A stretch of DNA of 64,000 nucleotides from Tetradesmus obliquus (GCA_030272155.1 CP126194.1:4393501-4457500), one strand, 5' to 3'; shown: positions 33,931 through 47,100, counted from the stretch's first letter. Notes: generated by a model not told the origin, from the letters alone. Translations and numbers: made by a program.

Positions 33931-34653
33931 CCATAATTGTTTCCGCATATGTGAAATGACGATACTACACTGGTACTAAACTGCTAGGAACCAAGCTTAG
34001 TGCATAGCTGTGCACCTTCAAGCAGTGATTGCGGTGGATCAGGATCATTCGCAAATGTGTACATGTCACATGTAGTGCAGTGCAGTCCGGGATTGCACAT
34101 CACCACATGGTGCATTACGGTCCAGTTGCATTGGCTGGCATTCTGTCGCGGCATTCAAAGGCGTGTAAAGGCACCCAACATTGCTTCGGAACAGGCCGTG
34201 CATGCGGGCTGCCTGCCTAGTGGGACATGTCCAGGGTTGGAGGCTGTACAGCTGTCCAGGGTTGCAGACTGCCGAATGTAAGGCTGCTGCAGCTGTGCAG
34301 CCGTGCAGCTAGCGTCGGTACGTTGATAGAAAATGCTTCACCGAGCGTAGCGCCACATCGGACACCATGGCCCGGCCATGTGCCCTGGTGCAGAGAAGGT
34401 TTCAGGCAACAGACAGTCATTCCACCAAACAAAGCAGCAGGCATCCGCAAAAATCGCCATGACAGATCCTTACTTGAATAAATGATCTGCTGCGGGTGCT
34501 CAGGTAAACTTGTGGTGCGGTCATTGCATTTCGTCAACACGATTCCGTCGGGCGCATTAGACAAGCGAGGTCTGTCGTCTTTGCAATTCCTACATATGCA
34601 ATCGGCAGCCAGGCACTCGCTGGGGCGGCCGCAAGTGCTGCATAGCAGCAAGG

Positions 34654-34686
<33 letters not shown>

Positions 34687-35126
34687 GCAGAAGCCGGAGG
34701 TGCACCACCCCACGGGCACAGCCCGACTGGGCCGAAGCATGCAGCTTATTCGCAGCTGGTGATAGGCTCAATGATGAAGCTCGTCGTAAGCAGCTGAAGC
34801 GCGAGGAGGCCTCAAGTTTAGACCAGGAAGCCGCGTTAGCAGTGCAGCGCCTACAGCTGTCTCAGGATGCACTTGCAGCAGCGCTGAAGCAGATGCAAGC
34901 AGCGACAGCGCAGGAGCAGTACTAGGAGGCAGCGCGTCTCAGGGATGAGTCCTTGGCATGGCTTGAGGGCTGGCACAAGCCCATCACAGCAGGCTCACCT
35001 ACCAGCAGCCTGCTGCATGTCGGCCGGCAGCATGGCAGATGGATCACCAGGTGAGCAGTCAGTGCTTTGGTGTTGCTGACCAAGCTCTCTCGTACAGCAG
35101 GCCATAGCCATCAGTCTGAGCGGTGT

Positions 35127-35140
35127 GGGGGGGGGGGGGG
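35127..35140 (+). repeat. Run of 14 G
   Basis: Homopolymer in intron 1 of copy B, next to two copies of GGCCATAGCC(A/G)TCAGTCTGAGCG (about 35100-35122 and 35250-35272). Confidence 0.85.
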
Positions 35141-36367
35141 CTGCGAGGGCATGGCGCAGTCACCACGATTGTCGCGGTACTGGCATGCCGGCCACATGGG
35201 TATCACTCACCTGAGCGGTGTCAGCTGCTGCTCACTCCTTGGAGGCAGCAGGCCATAGCCGTCAGTCTGAGCGTTACCAGTAAAAAGCTTGCATTGGCGT
35301 TATCAGCAATGCGCGTGTTTCCTTTTGCCGACAATCAGTAAATGTGCTGCAGCAAGGACCCTGCAGCAAATGAAAGATAACGCGACTGTTACTGGGCTTG
35401 TCTTGCTGCTGCTTCTGCAGGTGGTTCACAATTGACGACTTCTTGACTGCCAACGAGGAGTATGGTGACGGCAGCATGCCGCCCAGCAGTAGCAGCAGCA
35501 GCAGCCAGGTGCTAGACATGCGGCAGCTGGTGCAGGACAGATGCTATGGCACCCCTCTCTTCGAGACCTACATCTTGCCAGCTGCCCGCATCCACGCAGA
35601 TGCTGAGTCACCTCACAGCAGTGTGGAGGAGGACAGCATGTGCAGCAGCAACAGCTACACAAGCCTCACAGCTTCTCTGCAGAGCGTGCCCGCAGCGATG
35701 GATGACCTGCTCCGCACAGCGCCTGCTAGCGACGACAGCAGCAGCAGCAGCAGCAGCACAGAGCAGCTAGCAGGAGAGCTCAGCCAAAATCATGATCTGG
35801 TGCATGTACATGCCCAGCGCATCATGCTGCTGGTTGACGCAGCCAGCAATGCACTGATGGCAGCTGCAGTCCCAGCCTGCCAAGGGACGCTGCTGGTGTG
35901 GCGCATGCAGCTGGATACAGGCACACCTGCGCAGCAGCCAGGCATGAAAAGCTGGCCTGGACGGCCGGGTGAGTGTGGCAACGGCGCTATCAAGGCAGTT
36001 TCTTCACACGACGGGTGAGTGGCACAAAGCAAGGCAGCAATAGGGGTTGCGTGTGGACACAGAAGGGCATCAGGTGCTGCTGCTCCTGCCTTGCATCACA
36101 GCACTCTGGTTTGAGCAGCCTCTGTCACATCTCCTTGTGTTGTGTGTCTCTTGCTGGGATGGTGTCTGGTTAAGTTTGTACAGCCTATGCCCAGATGCGC
36201 CTCTCGTGTTGCGTGGTGCTGCTTACACTGTGGAATAGGACGCGGGACGAGTCAGCAATGCACTGCTCACCAGCAACACAACCACCAACCATCTGCCCAG
36301 CACACCACTATCATGACATCAGGCAACTTGCATCTGGCTGCTTGCTTTACCCCACCTTGTTCTTTGA

Positions 36368-36384
36368 GGGTTTAGGGTTTAGGG
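36368..36384 (+). repeat. Short interstitial telomere-like repeat
   Basis: GGGTTTAGGGTTTAGGG, matching the plant-type TTTAGGG telomere unit, lies in intron 2 of copy B. Confidence 0.75.
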
Positions 36385-37288
36385 ATTTTCCACCCCAGCC
36401 CCTGTCCATCCAAACTGGGTGGCAGGTGGGGGCCCAAACCATACCCACCACTAATCACGTATGCATGACCTAAAGTCAGTTCACATGTATCCTTCTAATG
36501 TGCACACCTGCCTGCAGGTTTGAGGACCTGCTGCGGGGCCCAGGCAGCATCCAGCGCACAGGTCCTGGCAGCTTTGCATTTGTGAGGGAGCCCCTGCCCG
36601 AAGATGTACTGCTGCGCATGTGCGGCAGCAGCAACAGCAGCAGCAGCAGCGACCTTCAGCTGTACCGGGTGGACTTGCATTACGAGTACTCAACAGCATC
36701 CAGCACAGGTGCTGCTGGCTGGAGTAGGAGCCGCACAAGCAGCAGCAGCAGCAGCAGCAGCGGAAGCAGCAGCTTTGAGGATTCAGCTAGCCAGAGCTGG
36801 GTCAGCCGTATTGCAGCAGAGCTGCACCACAAATTGAGCCAGCAGGCGGCAAGCAGCAGCATTGCTGATGTTGACGCGCTGGTGACCATGCTGACTGCTG
36901 CAGCTGACGGCATAGCACCGTCAGGCGTGCGTTTCAGTTTGCTGCAGCCGCTGGCTCGGCTGTCAGCTGTAGCACTGCCTAGCCAGCGGCTTGCAGCAGC
37001 AGCAGCAGCATGCTCAGAAGCTGCAGCGCGTCATGACACCGAGGCTGCGATTTACTTGTTTGAAAAGCTGGAGCAGCAGACTATGCCTGTGGGTTGTGGA
37101 AAATGGGAGATGAAGGTTCGCTTGTGATGCTGATCTGCGTGGATGTGTTGTGGTTACTGCCACCTGGGCTTTACCCACCGACATGCCTGGTACTGAAACC
37201 TCTTTTAAGTAACAGAGCAAGGCAATTGCTTGCTGTTCATCCAGACACTGCTGGATGGTGTGCTGGTGTACATTGATGTATGAAGTAG

Positions 37289-37305
37289 TGTAAAATCTAT
37301 TGTAA
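37289..37305 (+). other. Candidate TGTAA poly(A) signals, EXECUTER-like copy B
   Basis: Two TGTAA motifs, 37289-37293 and 37301-37305, about 165 bases past the copy B stop. Confidence 0.4.
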
Positions 37306-37682
37306 TGATGCCATGTTTGCAGTGTGCAGCCTGAGTGTTTCTGTCAGGGCATGGTTTCTGCTGCCTGCCACACGAGCATTTTATACGAGCCAGAATTCTT
37401 GCGGCTCCAAGATCCCGCAGAAACATGGTAAATGCATCACCACCCGCCTTCATGCAGTTTGCCGTGGAGGGTGGAGTCTGATCAGACTCATCATGAATAT
37501 GTGACGGTTAGCCTTTGCTCACGAATGTGTTGTCCCACAGCTCACAAGGCCTGATCAGGTTTCATGAGCCGTTGGCAGTCAAAGAATGCACATGAGACTG
37601 CTGACTGCATATCAAGCGCTTTGGGCGTTTGACATCAGCAGCAGAGCACCATGCTTCCTGCAACATGAATTTGCGGCGTTAC

Positions 37683-37687
37683 TTACA
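37683..37687 (-). other. Candidate TGTAA poly(A) signal, hydroxyacid dehydrogenase
   Basis: Minus-strand TGTAA about 68 bases past the stop at 37755. Confidence 0.45.
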
Positions 37688-37754
37688 GTGCACGTAGCCG
37701 CAACAACCCTGCTGACAACAATGCGGACTCCAGACACCAAGCTAGCCAGCTTGA

Positions 37755-39353
37755 TCAATACCCGCTCCGCTTGTCACACACATTCATCAGCTCCTGCCCA
37801 GACATGTACCTCTCCACATTCTGCACAAACAGCTCCATCGACTCAAATTGAAACTCCTTCGTCCTGTCTGCATTGTGTGGCGACATGAACACGTTTGGCA
37901 GGCCCCACAGCGGGCTGTCTGCTGGCAGCGGCTCCGTGGCAAACACGTCCAGCCCGGCGCCCCTGATGCGCCTGTTTTGCAGCGCTGCAGCAGCAACAAA
38001 GGACGGTGCAAGTGTGTCACACGGCAGCAGCAGGCGCCAAAGAGCGGTGATGACGATTAGGCTGCATGGTAAAGAGAGCATGTGCGCGTGTAGTTCAGAG
38101 CTGCTGCTGGATGTCAGTGATCACTGCAGGCTCCTGCAGCCACGCTCGCAACTTGCATTGGCAACGCCTTGATAACATATCCCAAGCAACACCTTAACTC
38201 CTGTGTTTCCTGATAACACATCTCAACATCTGCAGCAGCGCCGAAACAGCCAGTAGCTTGCAGAGAAACCCAGCATACTGCGCTCAAATCAGCCACACAA
38301 CCGTCACGTCGTATCATGCGGTTCCCTCTCTTCAACTGCTCACCGTCAATCAGCGCCTCCTCATCCACACACTTGCCACGGCCCACGTTGATGAACACGC
38401 CGTTTGGCTTCATGGCTGCAATGGCTGCCGCGCTAACAAGCTTGTCTGTTGCAGGCGTATAGGGCGTGGACGCAACCACGTAGTCGCTGACAGACATCAG
38501 CTCCGTTATCTGATCAGCAGAGTATGTCTTCTCCTGCAAGGTGCGCAGAGATAGAGCAGCAGCAGGTCAAAATGGCATGGAAGTGGCCATTTGCAGCTGC
38601 CCACTGACTGGCTGCAAGTGTTTGATCAAAATCATGCGGCTGGATGCGGCCAGCACCAAGCACACACCTAGTTGCGCCAGCATATGCAGCTAGCAGCGTT
38701 GATGTTGATATGGTCAGCAGGTCCTGCAAACTTCCCAGGCATCACCAATCACAGCATCGTTGGCGTATTACACTCCTGCACAGCTGCAGCAGACCGCAGA
38801 AGCTGCCAAGTGCGGTGCTACACCCATACCACCACGCACCACGACGCCCTTGTCTGCTTCTGCCAGTGTGGTGTTGCGCCGCAGCGCCACCACCTTCATC
38901 CTGAAAGCCTTGGCCAGCACTGCAGTGGCCCTGCACAGGCAGTGAAGCAGCAACACCGTCACATTGCTGCATTGCACCTGTTACTTGAGCAGATCAACGC
39001 CCTACCAGTGACAAATACAGATACACTAAGCCAGACAGCTGCAATTACCAAACACGCCACCCCAGGCCATATGCGCTGCTCCCACACCTGTCAACGTCGT
39101 CAAAGCCCACCACCCCCTATCATTGACAAACACAGACACAGATAGACCTTAAGCTGCGCTTGTTGAACGCAGCAACCAAGGCCAAACTCCCCCACCTGCC
39201 AATGTCACCGTAGCCCACCACCCCAAGTGTCTTGCCCCGCAGCTCCTCAACGTCATACGGGTCCCAGCTGCGCGCTGCCTTAGCTGCCAGCAGCCGCGGG
39301 AAGTCCTTGGCAAACCAGCTGCAGCAGGTCAGCGCATACCTACAAGGCAGCAT

Positions 39354-39391
<38 letters not shown>

Positions 39392-40359
39392 GGATGACGT
39401 TGCAACACCAGACCAGGGCAGCAGCAAGGTGATGCGTCACAAGATCCAGCTGCAGCGTCTGATGTGCGATCATCAACACCTGCCCAGATGATACACCCCT
39501 ATCTGCAATTCAGATCGCTAGCACATGCTACAGACCCTACGAAACAACCCAACACCAGCCGTAGCTGCCAACTAGCCACACTGCCACACTGCTAACTAGC
39601 TACAGCGCTGCACTGCCACTCAATCTGCATGTGAGTGGCTGTACACACCCTGCTGGCGCATGGCAGACCAAACCAACTGCCCTAGCTGCCAGTGGCATAG
39701 CTGAATGCTAGCCACAGGCCTATCTCCTGGCCGACTCACTCTGCCAGCGAGTGGCTGTACACGCCCTTGGCATTGCTGAGCACCACGGGGCTGTCAATCA
39801 GCTCAGGGAACAGCAGGTGCTCCAGGCCTGCTGAGGCAGAGTGCAGCCACTGCAGCCCGGTCAGGCGGCCCCAGAACTCCTGCAGATGCAAGATAGGCAT
39901 TGGATGTTATGTCAGCGCGTAATAACGGTTATGTGATGCGTGTCACGGTTCTGCCTCTTGCTGAGCACGGTGAGGCATGCAAGCTCAGCCAAGCATAAGA
40001 CCCCTGCAGCTCAACTGCTCAAGTCAGGTGCTGCTTGTAGCACACACATCCGCAGTCAACTGAACAAAGAGTGCACACAACAGAACTCAGGCCACCTGCC
40101 TTACTGCAGCAGTTGCTGCTGCCGTGCTGCTCACCTGCACATCCTCCCGCTTGCCAGCATTCTTGCCCACGCCGCAGTTGAGCATCACATCGATGCTGCC
40201 CCACTGCTCATCTGACAGCTGCTGACTCAGATCGCCCAGCGTCTGCCCAGTGGCCACAATGTTCACACCGGGCGGCAGCTTCTGTAGCACACACAGCTCT
40301 GGCGTGGCTGGGTTTGCTACCACCAGCAGGTTGATGCTGTCTTTCGTGCCGGCAGCCAT
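37755..40359 (-). CDS. D-isomer-specific 2-hydroxyacid dehydrogenase
   Basis: Six exons: 40359..40135, 39879..39740, 39339..39196, 38930..38840, 38533..38344, 37984..37755; phases 0,2,2,0,1 agree and give 339 residues, the normal length. The NAD-binding motif is VVGYGDIG (164-169 for GYGDIG) after GKTLG. Catalytic residues are in place: Arg252 in INVGRG, Glu281 in DVFATEPLP, His300 in FMSPHNAD. Other family blocks are LQWLHSASAGLEHLL, SDYVVASTPYTPAT and AAMKPNGVFIN. Enzymes of this type reduce glyoxylate, hydroxypyruvate or other 2-keto acids to D-2-hydroxy acids with NAD(P)H. No clear targeting peptide is seen, so cytosolic location is the default guess. The exon 4 donor chosen (GTGCGT at 38839) gives the expected spacing to EKTYSADQ; a later donor at 38773 also keeps frame and would add 22 residues. 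The substrate cannot be assigned. Confidence 0.92.
39358..39390 (+). repeat. (CAG)11 on plus strand; CTG acceptor tract of the dehydrogenase gene
   Basis: Eleven CAG units; on the coding (minus) strand they are CTG and sit just before the exon 3 acceptor at 39340. Confidence 0.9.
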
Positions 40360-41177
40360 TGCTGCGTGCCTGCTGCTGCTCCTGCTGCTGCCCCTGCTGC
40401 TGGAACTTGAGAAGGGAATCGTCCTGAGGATGGTTGAGAAGGGGGTGCACAGTGAGATTCGTTGAGTTGTGCCTGCTGCTGCTGCTGCTACTGCTGCTAC
40501 TGCTGACTAGTGCCGTAGCACTTCTCGAGAGACACACACGTACTGAATGCCTTATTATTACAATGTTTCCAACTGAAGGTGCAATAGTAATTTGCTTTCG
40601 CTAAACGATGGCCATTGCTGATGATCGGTGCATCGTTTTACCACTCACACCAGTGACCGGTCCTTGACACGTTTATACGTCCATGCTGTTCGCTTGACGG
40701 CACTGTATTACAGTTAGTACTGCTGTTGGTGTAATATTTTGCTCCTATTCCTGCGCCTGACTCACCTGTGCGGGCTGCGAAGGGGCAGCAGCAAGGAGCT
40801 GGAACGATCCACACCAATTCCACAAGACTGCATACTTTGACAGCTTCCTGTAAGGTCAGTCACTTGGGAGTTATCTCATCTTTGCAGATGCTTTGCTGCA
40901 TCAAATGAGGGAGGTTGTCACGAACCACCAACAAAACATGAACCCTGCTGTCATTGCAAGCCTCGTGAAGTTACATCTGCCATGCCCAATCAACACTTGG
41001 CTATATACAGAGATGATAACGCAACATATTATGTACATGTTGTGTTCGCTATGATACCTCCCGCCCCTGCCTATACGCCTGCCTTTCGACTGCCACTTCC
41101 CTGCCACCAAAATCAATCAAGGTAGCAGCAGTGATCCCCTCCCACAAGCCTCCCATCACACGCAACAACCCAGCCGC
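40360..41177. other. Intergenic region: dehydrogenase promoter and dynein 3' flank
   Basis: About 820 bases. It contains a minus-strand TGTAA at 40975-40971, about 200 bases past the dynein stop. CTG/CTA triplets near 40465-40503 lie just upstream of the dehydrogenase start. No gene is seen. Confidence 0.5.
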
Positions 41178-44100
41178 CTATGTTGCCAGCGACAGCAGCA
41201 GCGCAGTGCCCCGCATGACCCAGTGGTCCGGCTCAGCCTGCCCCGACCGCACATCCACAGTGCCCATGTAGCTCGGGCGCTCACGCGTGCCTGTGCGCAC
41301 CGGGTACAGGTACAGCGGGCAGCTGTACACGCCCCTGCTGCTCTTCTTCTTGTTTTCGACCGGCTTGAAGTGGATGATGGGCATGGGCACGATCAGCTCC
41401 ATGGGCTGCGGCTCACACAGGCAGCCAGCCTCAAAGTCCCAACCGCCACCTGCAGCAGCAGCAGCAAAGCAGCACACAAGGGCAGCAGGGTGGACACATG
41501 ACAATCATGCAGGAGCCCATCTGAGCAGCTGCAGGGCAGGTGCTGCTTGAGTCGTGCAGCAGCTGCAACACTACCTGCCACCCAGCCAGCGCAGACACTG
41601 CATTGGTGGCTCTTGCGCGCCATGCTGCAAGTCAGCACACTGCCATTCGTATTCAGCACCCACCACCCAGCTGACAGCAGCAGCAACGGCAGCAGCAGCA
41701 GCAGCAGCAGCAGGGCGCCCTCACCCTCCAGGAACATGCCCTTGACGTACACGCCCTCCTTGGGGGGCCCACCGATGTCGCGCTCCTCCAGGTTGATCAC
41801 GCCGTACTCAAATGCCAGGCTGTCGATGGGGATGCCGTTGCGGCGCGCGGTCGTCTACAGGCAAGAGGAGACCAGATGCAACGCACGCAAGCAAAGTTCA
41901 TGAATGGTGGGTGCCGGGGGCAGGCCTCTCAGCAGCTGCGACAAGAATCAGGCCCGCGCTCGGCCTGATTTGATAGTTGACATGACTTGCGCGCGCAGCA
42001 GTCCTACAGCTGCCCCACCCTCCACACAAGCCAGCAGCCCAGCCTCCACCCTGCCCCTTTTGATTTTCATACCTGCAGCACCGCGGTGAGGAAGCCGGTT
42101 GGGTATGTGAAGCCGCCCAGCCAGTACAGGCGCGGGTAGCTGCCCTCCACCCAGCGCGCCAGCTGCTCAATGCGTGCCAGCAGGTCACGCGTCCAGGGGC
42201 CCAGGGCTTTGAGGCTGGGGTAGGTTTTGAGCCACGCCGAAGGCACCTTGCTGTTGTACAGCGCATCAAAGATCTGCAGCAGGTGATATATGTGTGCATG
42301 CACAACAGTAAGCAAGGTGCACAGCTGATATGATTGCGCAGCGCAGCTGCGGCATCTACATCAGCATAAGGAGTGTGGTGTTGTGCTGTTGCTGCTGCAG
42401 GGCCTGGCAGCAGCTTCCTCCACACTTTGCTGCAGCCAAGAAGCATGTGAGCTGTTCTCACAAATACTAACATACTAACTGCGAGCCCTGCGCCGCACCT
42501 GGTCCAGGTCAGCACTCATGACCACCAGGCCCTTGATGCCCTTCACCAGCTCAGCGCAGCTGCGGCGCAGCCCCACGAGCAGGCTGTTGTAGCGCTCCAC
42601 CTGGCAGCAGCAGGCGGGTGGCAGCAGGGGCAGCTACATCAGGCGATGTGTGCGACGTGGTGCAGTGAAGCGCGTGTGAAGCGCGCACATTTGCATAGAC
42701 CGGCATGGCAGCAGTGTCACGGTTGTTGCGCCTGTCCCAGGGTGTCCAAGGAGGGGGCGCTGCACTGCACTCAGCTGACTGAATAGTCGCAAGAAATTAC
42801 AGCTCCGGTGAATGGCTGCACTCGCTCGCACCTCTTGGAAGAGCACTACGTGCAGCGCGCTGGGGTCATCACTCTTGGCCTTCATTACGGCTTCAAGGTT
42901 GAACGGAGCAGGCACCTGCAGGCATGGTGAACCAGCATCAAGAGTTGTGAAAGAGTAATCACCACCCGTGCCCACAGTTGCCAAAAGTGCTGTCAAAAAT
43001 GCTGCTACAGCAGTGAGGACGCCCGGCAAGCACAAGCATGCCAGCCGGGCCGCGCACAGCAAGCCAGTGCATCAACAGCAAGATGCACATGTAACGAACA
43101 TGCACGCATGCATACCACTCAAACTCCTCACAAAAACGTACAATTGACAAGCGCACACCTTGACATCAGCGAGCAAGGAAAAGCATTCCTGCATCACACA
43201 CGCACCTGGTCCAGCAGGTCATTGGCAATCGCCTCCACCAGGTCCTCACGCCGCCGCCCGCCGCTGCTGCTGCTGCCACCGCTGCTGCCGCCGCGTGGCG
43301 CCAGGCCCAGCAGGCCGTCCAGCAGCGCCTTGCTGTCCTCGATGAGGTAGCTGATCTCAGCGTTGGGGTGCTGGCCAAACGCCTCAGGCCTGCAGCACAG
43401 CCAGCCGGCACCACACCGTCAGCTCGTAGCACCCTTACCTATTTCTTTTTCCTGCTTGAGCATGCAGTCAGAGCCTCAGCTGCACCGCAGGATGTGAGCA
43501 AAGCAGAAATAAACAACCAGAACCAGCCAGTGCTGCGTGCACGCACCTGTCTGATGCCGGCAGCGTGGCGATGTAGTCCTTGAAGCTGGCCAGGCTGCCC
43601 GGCTCTGGGATGAAGTAGGCGGGCAGGGGCGACAGCTTGAAGTTGACCACCTCCAGCGCATCCTCGCAGTAGAACCTGGCAGCAGCAGCAGCAGCAGCAG
43701 CAGTGAGGCCACATGTTGTGTATCTCACCTCTGAGACCACACAGCAGCCGTGCCAGATGCCCGCTCCCATGCACAGTGCTCAGCTGAGCCACTCAGTTGC
43801 TGCGTAAGGCGCACGCCTTGCACCCGACGCACCAGCCGAAATCACCACCACCACAGCCTCACCCACCTTTGCAGGTAGCTGTTCAGCACGCGCCGGTCCA
43901 GCTCATCAGTGACACGGCCTCCATAGTTGGCTTCCGCGATCAGATACTTCAGAGCCTCCCAGGGCGTGTCAACATAGCTGTCCAGGTAGGACTTGAGCAG
44001 GTCGTCAGACACACTGCAGGCACGCAGGCGTGTGAAGAGGTGGTGCGGGAACACAGCAGAGAGTCGGCAAGGAAAGCACGAGGTGGAGCTGTCACACAAG

Positions 44101-47100
44101 CAGTCAACACAAGTAGGGCAGCTGCCATGCAACAACCCTGCTGCAGCAACCCTTACGCCCCGCCCTGCTGCACTGTGCTGCACAACAGGCGGTTATGCTG
44201 CACTGGGTGCAGCTCACCTGAAGTCAGTGTCGTTGAAGTCGTAGGGGATGTTCAGGCCCAGCGTGCGGAACTTGCGCCGCTCCAGCAGTGCGCTGTGGAA
44301 GTAGGCCAGCGCAAACAGCAGCTTCTGGTACTTGGCTGCAGCGGCAGCGGCAGCAACAACAGCACGTACAAGCGTCAAAAAGTCGCATGCTTTGCGCAGC
44401 ACCATCGTGACTTCACATCACTGGTCACTCTGGCAGGCGCTTGAAAGGTATGACAAGGGGTTTGAGGACAACCTGCAATCACCACTTGGAGGAAGGACAC
44501 GCAGGACAACCTGCAGCTGTGTCATGAGCGCAGCCAGGTACCTGGTAACATGGACTGCCAATGTGCACGCTGAACATAAAAAACAAACTACATAAGCTGC
44601 AGTCACACTCAACACACCTGTTGTCCTGCACGCCTTGAAGCTGTCCTCGCTGATCCCATTGTACAGCCGCATCAGATTAGCCCTCAAGCCTTTCGGCGGC
44701 TCAGTCGTCATTTTCAGGCCCCGCTGCAGTATGGATATGGGGAAGTCTGGCGAGGGGTTTGAAGACAGCCACAGCCTGAAGCGCTCGTGGGGCTTAGCTG
44801 CCTCTAAGCCCTCGATGATCTTGTCCAGGGTTGGCAGCCAGCTGGTCATGAGGTGGCAGTTGGCCAGGAACACCCAGTGGCCGTGGCGCACCGCCTCCTC
44901 CAGCATGCGCTGAGCAACAGGGGCCTGTATACGTGGCATCACACAGTGGCGCGGACAGACACTAGCTCAGCAGAGGGCAGGGAGTACTGTGATGATTATG
45001 CTCAACCGCAGCAAGTACAGTGGGCATCTGCGGTATGCGGGGGAGACAGCATGAAACGTAAGCATACCATGTGTACACCATGCAACTATTGCAGCAACGC
45101 CATGCATGCTGTGTCAGCTGTCAGCTGTCTGCTGGGCTATTCCATGCTATTCAGGCTGAAGCATGCGCGCAGTGCCGCTGCTGCTGCTCACATAAACCCC
45201 CACATCACTCAGCTGCTGCTGTTGCAGACCGCATTCCATCAGCCGTGCAACACACCTGCCCTTGGCCCAGCGCCACCGTGTGCAGCTTGCTGCTCATGTC
45301 CTTCTCAGCCGCCAGCTTGCGCAGCGCATCCGTAGGATCCACGCCCGGCGACAGCACAAAGATAAGCGGCGACAGCGCGGTCGAGTCCGCAAACGTCTCC
45401 GCCAGATTCAGCACCGGCGGCTCCACAAATTTCCTGCCCAGCGCATTCGCCACATACGTTGTAGCCGCAAATATGACCCGGTCCGGGCGCAGGCTGCGTA
45501 CCAGCAGCAGCCGCTGCAGCTCGTTGCACTTTGTCTCCCACTCGCGCGGGAGCTCGGCTGTCTCTGGCTCTGCCTGCCTGAACCAGAGCTCCCAGTCGCC
45601 TGCTGCTGACTCCAGGCTGCTGGCCAGGCCCTTGTATGCGGGCAGCTGGTCCAGGCTGGCCAGGTTGTCCCAGGCCTCCTCACTCACCCAGGAGGGGCAG
45701 GGGTTGGGCGGCTGCTGCGAGCGGTCCAGCACCTGCATGGTAGCGGTAAATGGCCGGCATAGTTACGAATACAGTGGGTCTGGGCTGGCTGCTGATGGCT
45801 GTACAGGCATTTATGCCTGTGGCTGGCGCAACAACTTTCAGCTGTGCATCGGGCAGTTTGACAACACTTGCAAGGTGTTAAGTTCAAGCAATTCAGCAGC
45901 AGCAGCATTTGCACATAATGCAGCAGCAGCGCCTGCCGCTGCTGGTGCTGCCAGCCTGTCAGCCCACCTGTCCCCCGCGCAGGAAGAACTGCCACTCCTC
46001 TGCATTGACCTGCCCTGCCGCCTGCAGGATGCGCACACACATCTGCAGGGACAGCAGCAGCTTGTGCCGCTCGAACAGACCACGCGCTGCATACTTGTAC
46101 ACTGCATAGGTGTGGTAGTCGTTGAGGGTCTTGATCCTGTCGGCCAGCACGTCGGACTTGGGGCTATTGGCAATGCTGATCAGGAACAGGCCGTTGTAGG
46201 CATCCAAGCTGAACTGGTACATAGGATCAATCCCTGCACCAGACACATTGCGCCATGTCAGCAAGTGCAGAGCCAACACATGTGCACTCGCTCACACACA
46301 AGCACAGATGCATGAATGTATCATTCAGTACAGTCTGCATAACCACACCCCCTCAGCACGCACCTGCCAGGTCATTGAGCACAAAGTACAGGATGGCTGC
46401 GCGCTTGCTGCACGGCCGGTACTGCGCGGACGCCGCCTCAATCTGGCGCGCCGTCTCCTCCGCCACACGCAGGCTCTCATTGACCTCCTCCCAAGTCGTC
46501 TTTGACTGGTCCAGTGTTGCAATGAGCTCCACGTTGTCCAGCATGGAGCCCGTGGCTGTGGCCAGCAGGTGCAGGATGCTGTCCTCCAGCTCAAGCTGTG
46601 TGCGCTTGCCGGTAGCCACCTGCAGCAGGCAGCGGTGTATACATGTAGAAGCACTTGTCGTTGCTGTCTGCCTTTCAATGCCTCACGTCAAGTTTGTGGC
46701 TACTGCATAGGACATAAAAGTCAAACAGGATATTTGCACTGCAAGTAAATCAATGACAGGGGCCGCACCTTGACCACGAGGTCGTTCTTCTGCTTGTCCA
46801 GGTCGGGCCGCTCGCACTTCACGACCGTGTTGAGCAGCTGCGCCTCAAGTCCGCTCTCCTTGACCGCGAAGTTGACGATCATGGCCTTGGTGGACACCTC
46901 GGGCGTGTAGTGCGGGTTGGCCAGCTTGGTGGTGATGTACAGCTTGAACTCGGGGCTGAAGTCCACCTCCTTGTCGCCGATCTTGACCAGCAGCTGGTTG
47001 TTGCGCCTGCAAAAGAATGTCCATTAAAGAACAATGTTTCAGCTGCTGCTGCTGCTGGTGGTGGTATTTTTATAGCTTCCGTCAGCATCCACACATGGCA

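Larger units (their letters stand above)
32960..34595. other. Intergenic region between the EXECUTER-like paralogs
   Basis: Holds the copy A 3' UTR, the orphan exon fragment at 33878-33930 and, from about 34115, the duplicated 5' flank of copy B. No other gene is seen. Confidence 0.6.
34596..37127 (+). pseudogene. EXECUTER-like paralog B with in-frame TAG in exon 1
   Basis: Three exons equivalent to copy A: 34596..35050, 35421..36014 and 36518..37127, with the same phases (2 and 2) and conserved splice sites. Protein blocks match copy A: the S-rich start, RLNDEARR, RWFTIDDFL, CYGTPLFETYI, GSIQRTGPGSFAFVRE, PLPEDVLLRMC, and FEKLEQQTMPVG. At 34923-34925 the codon that is GAG in copy A (QEQYEEAA) is TAG here, stopping translation after 109 codons, before the UVR hairpin is complete. 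Everything downstream stays open and similar, so the change looks recent or is a sequence error. TAG ends other genes in this window, so it is not a reassigned codon. Intron 2 contains a telomere-like motif and intron 1 a run of 14 G. If the TAG is real, only a fragment would be made. Confidence 0.65.
37128..37754. other. Intergenic region between converging genes
   Basis: Two 3' flanks facing each other. It carries TGTAA motifs on the plus strand (37289, 37301) and on the minus strand (37687-37683). Nothing else is seen. Confidence 0.5.
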
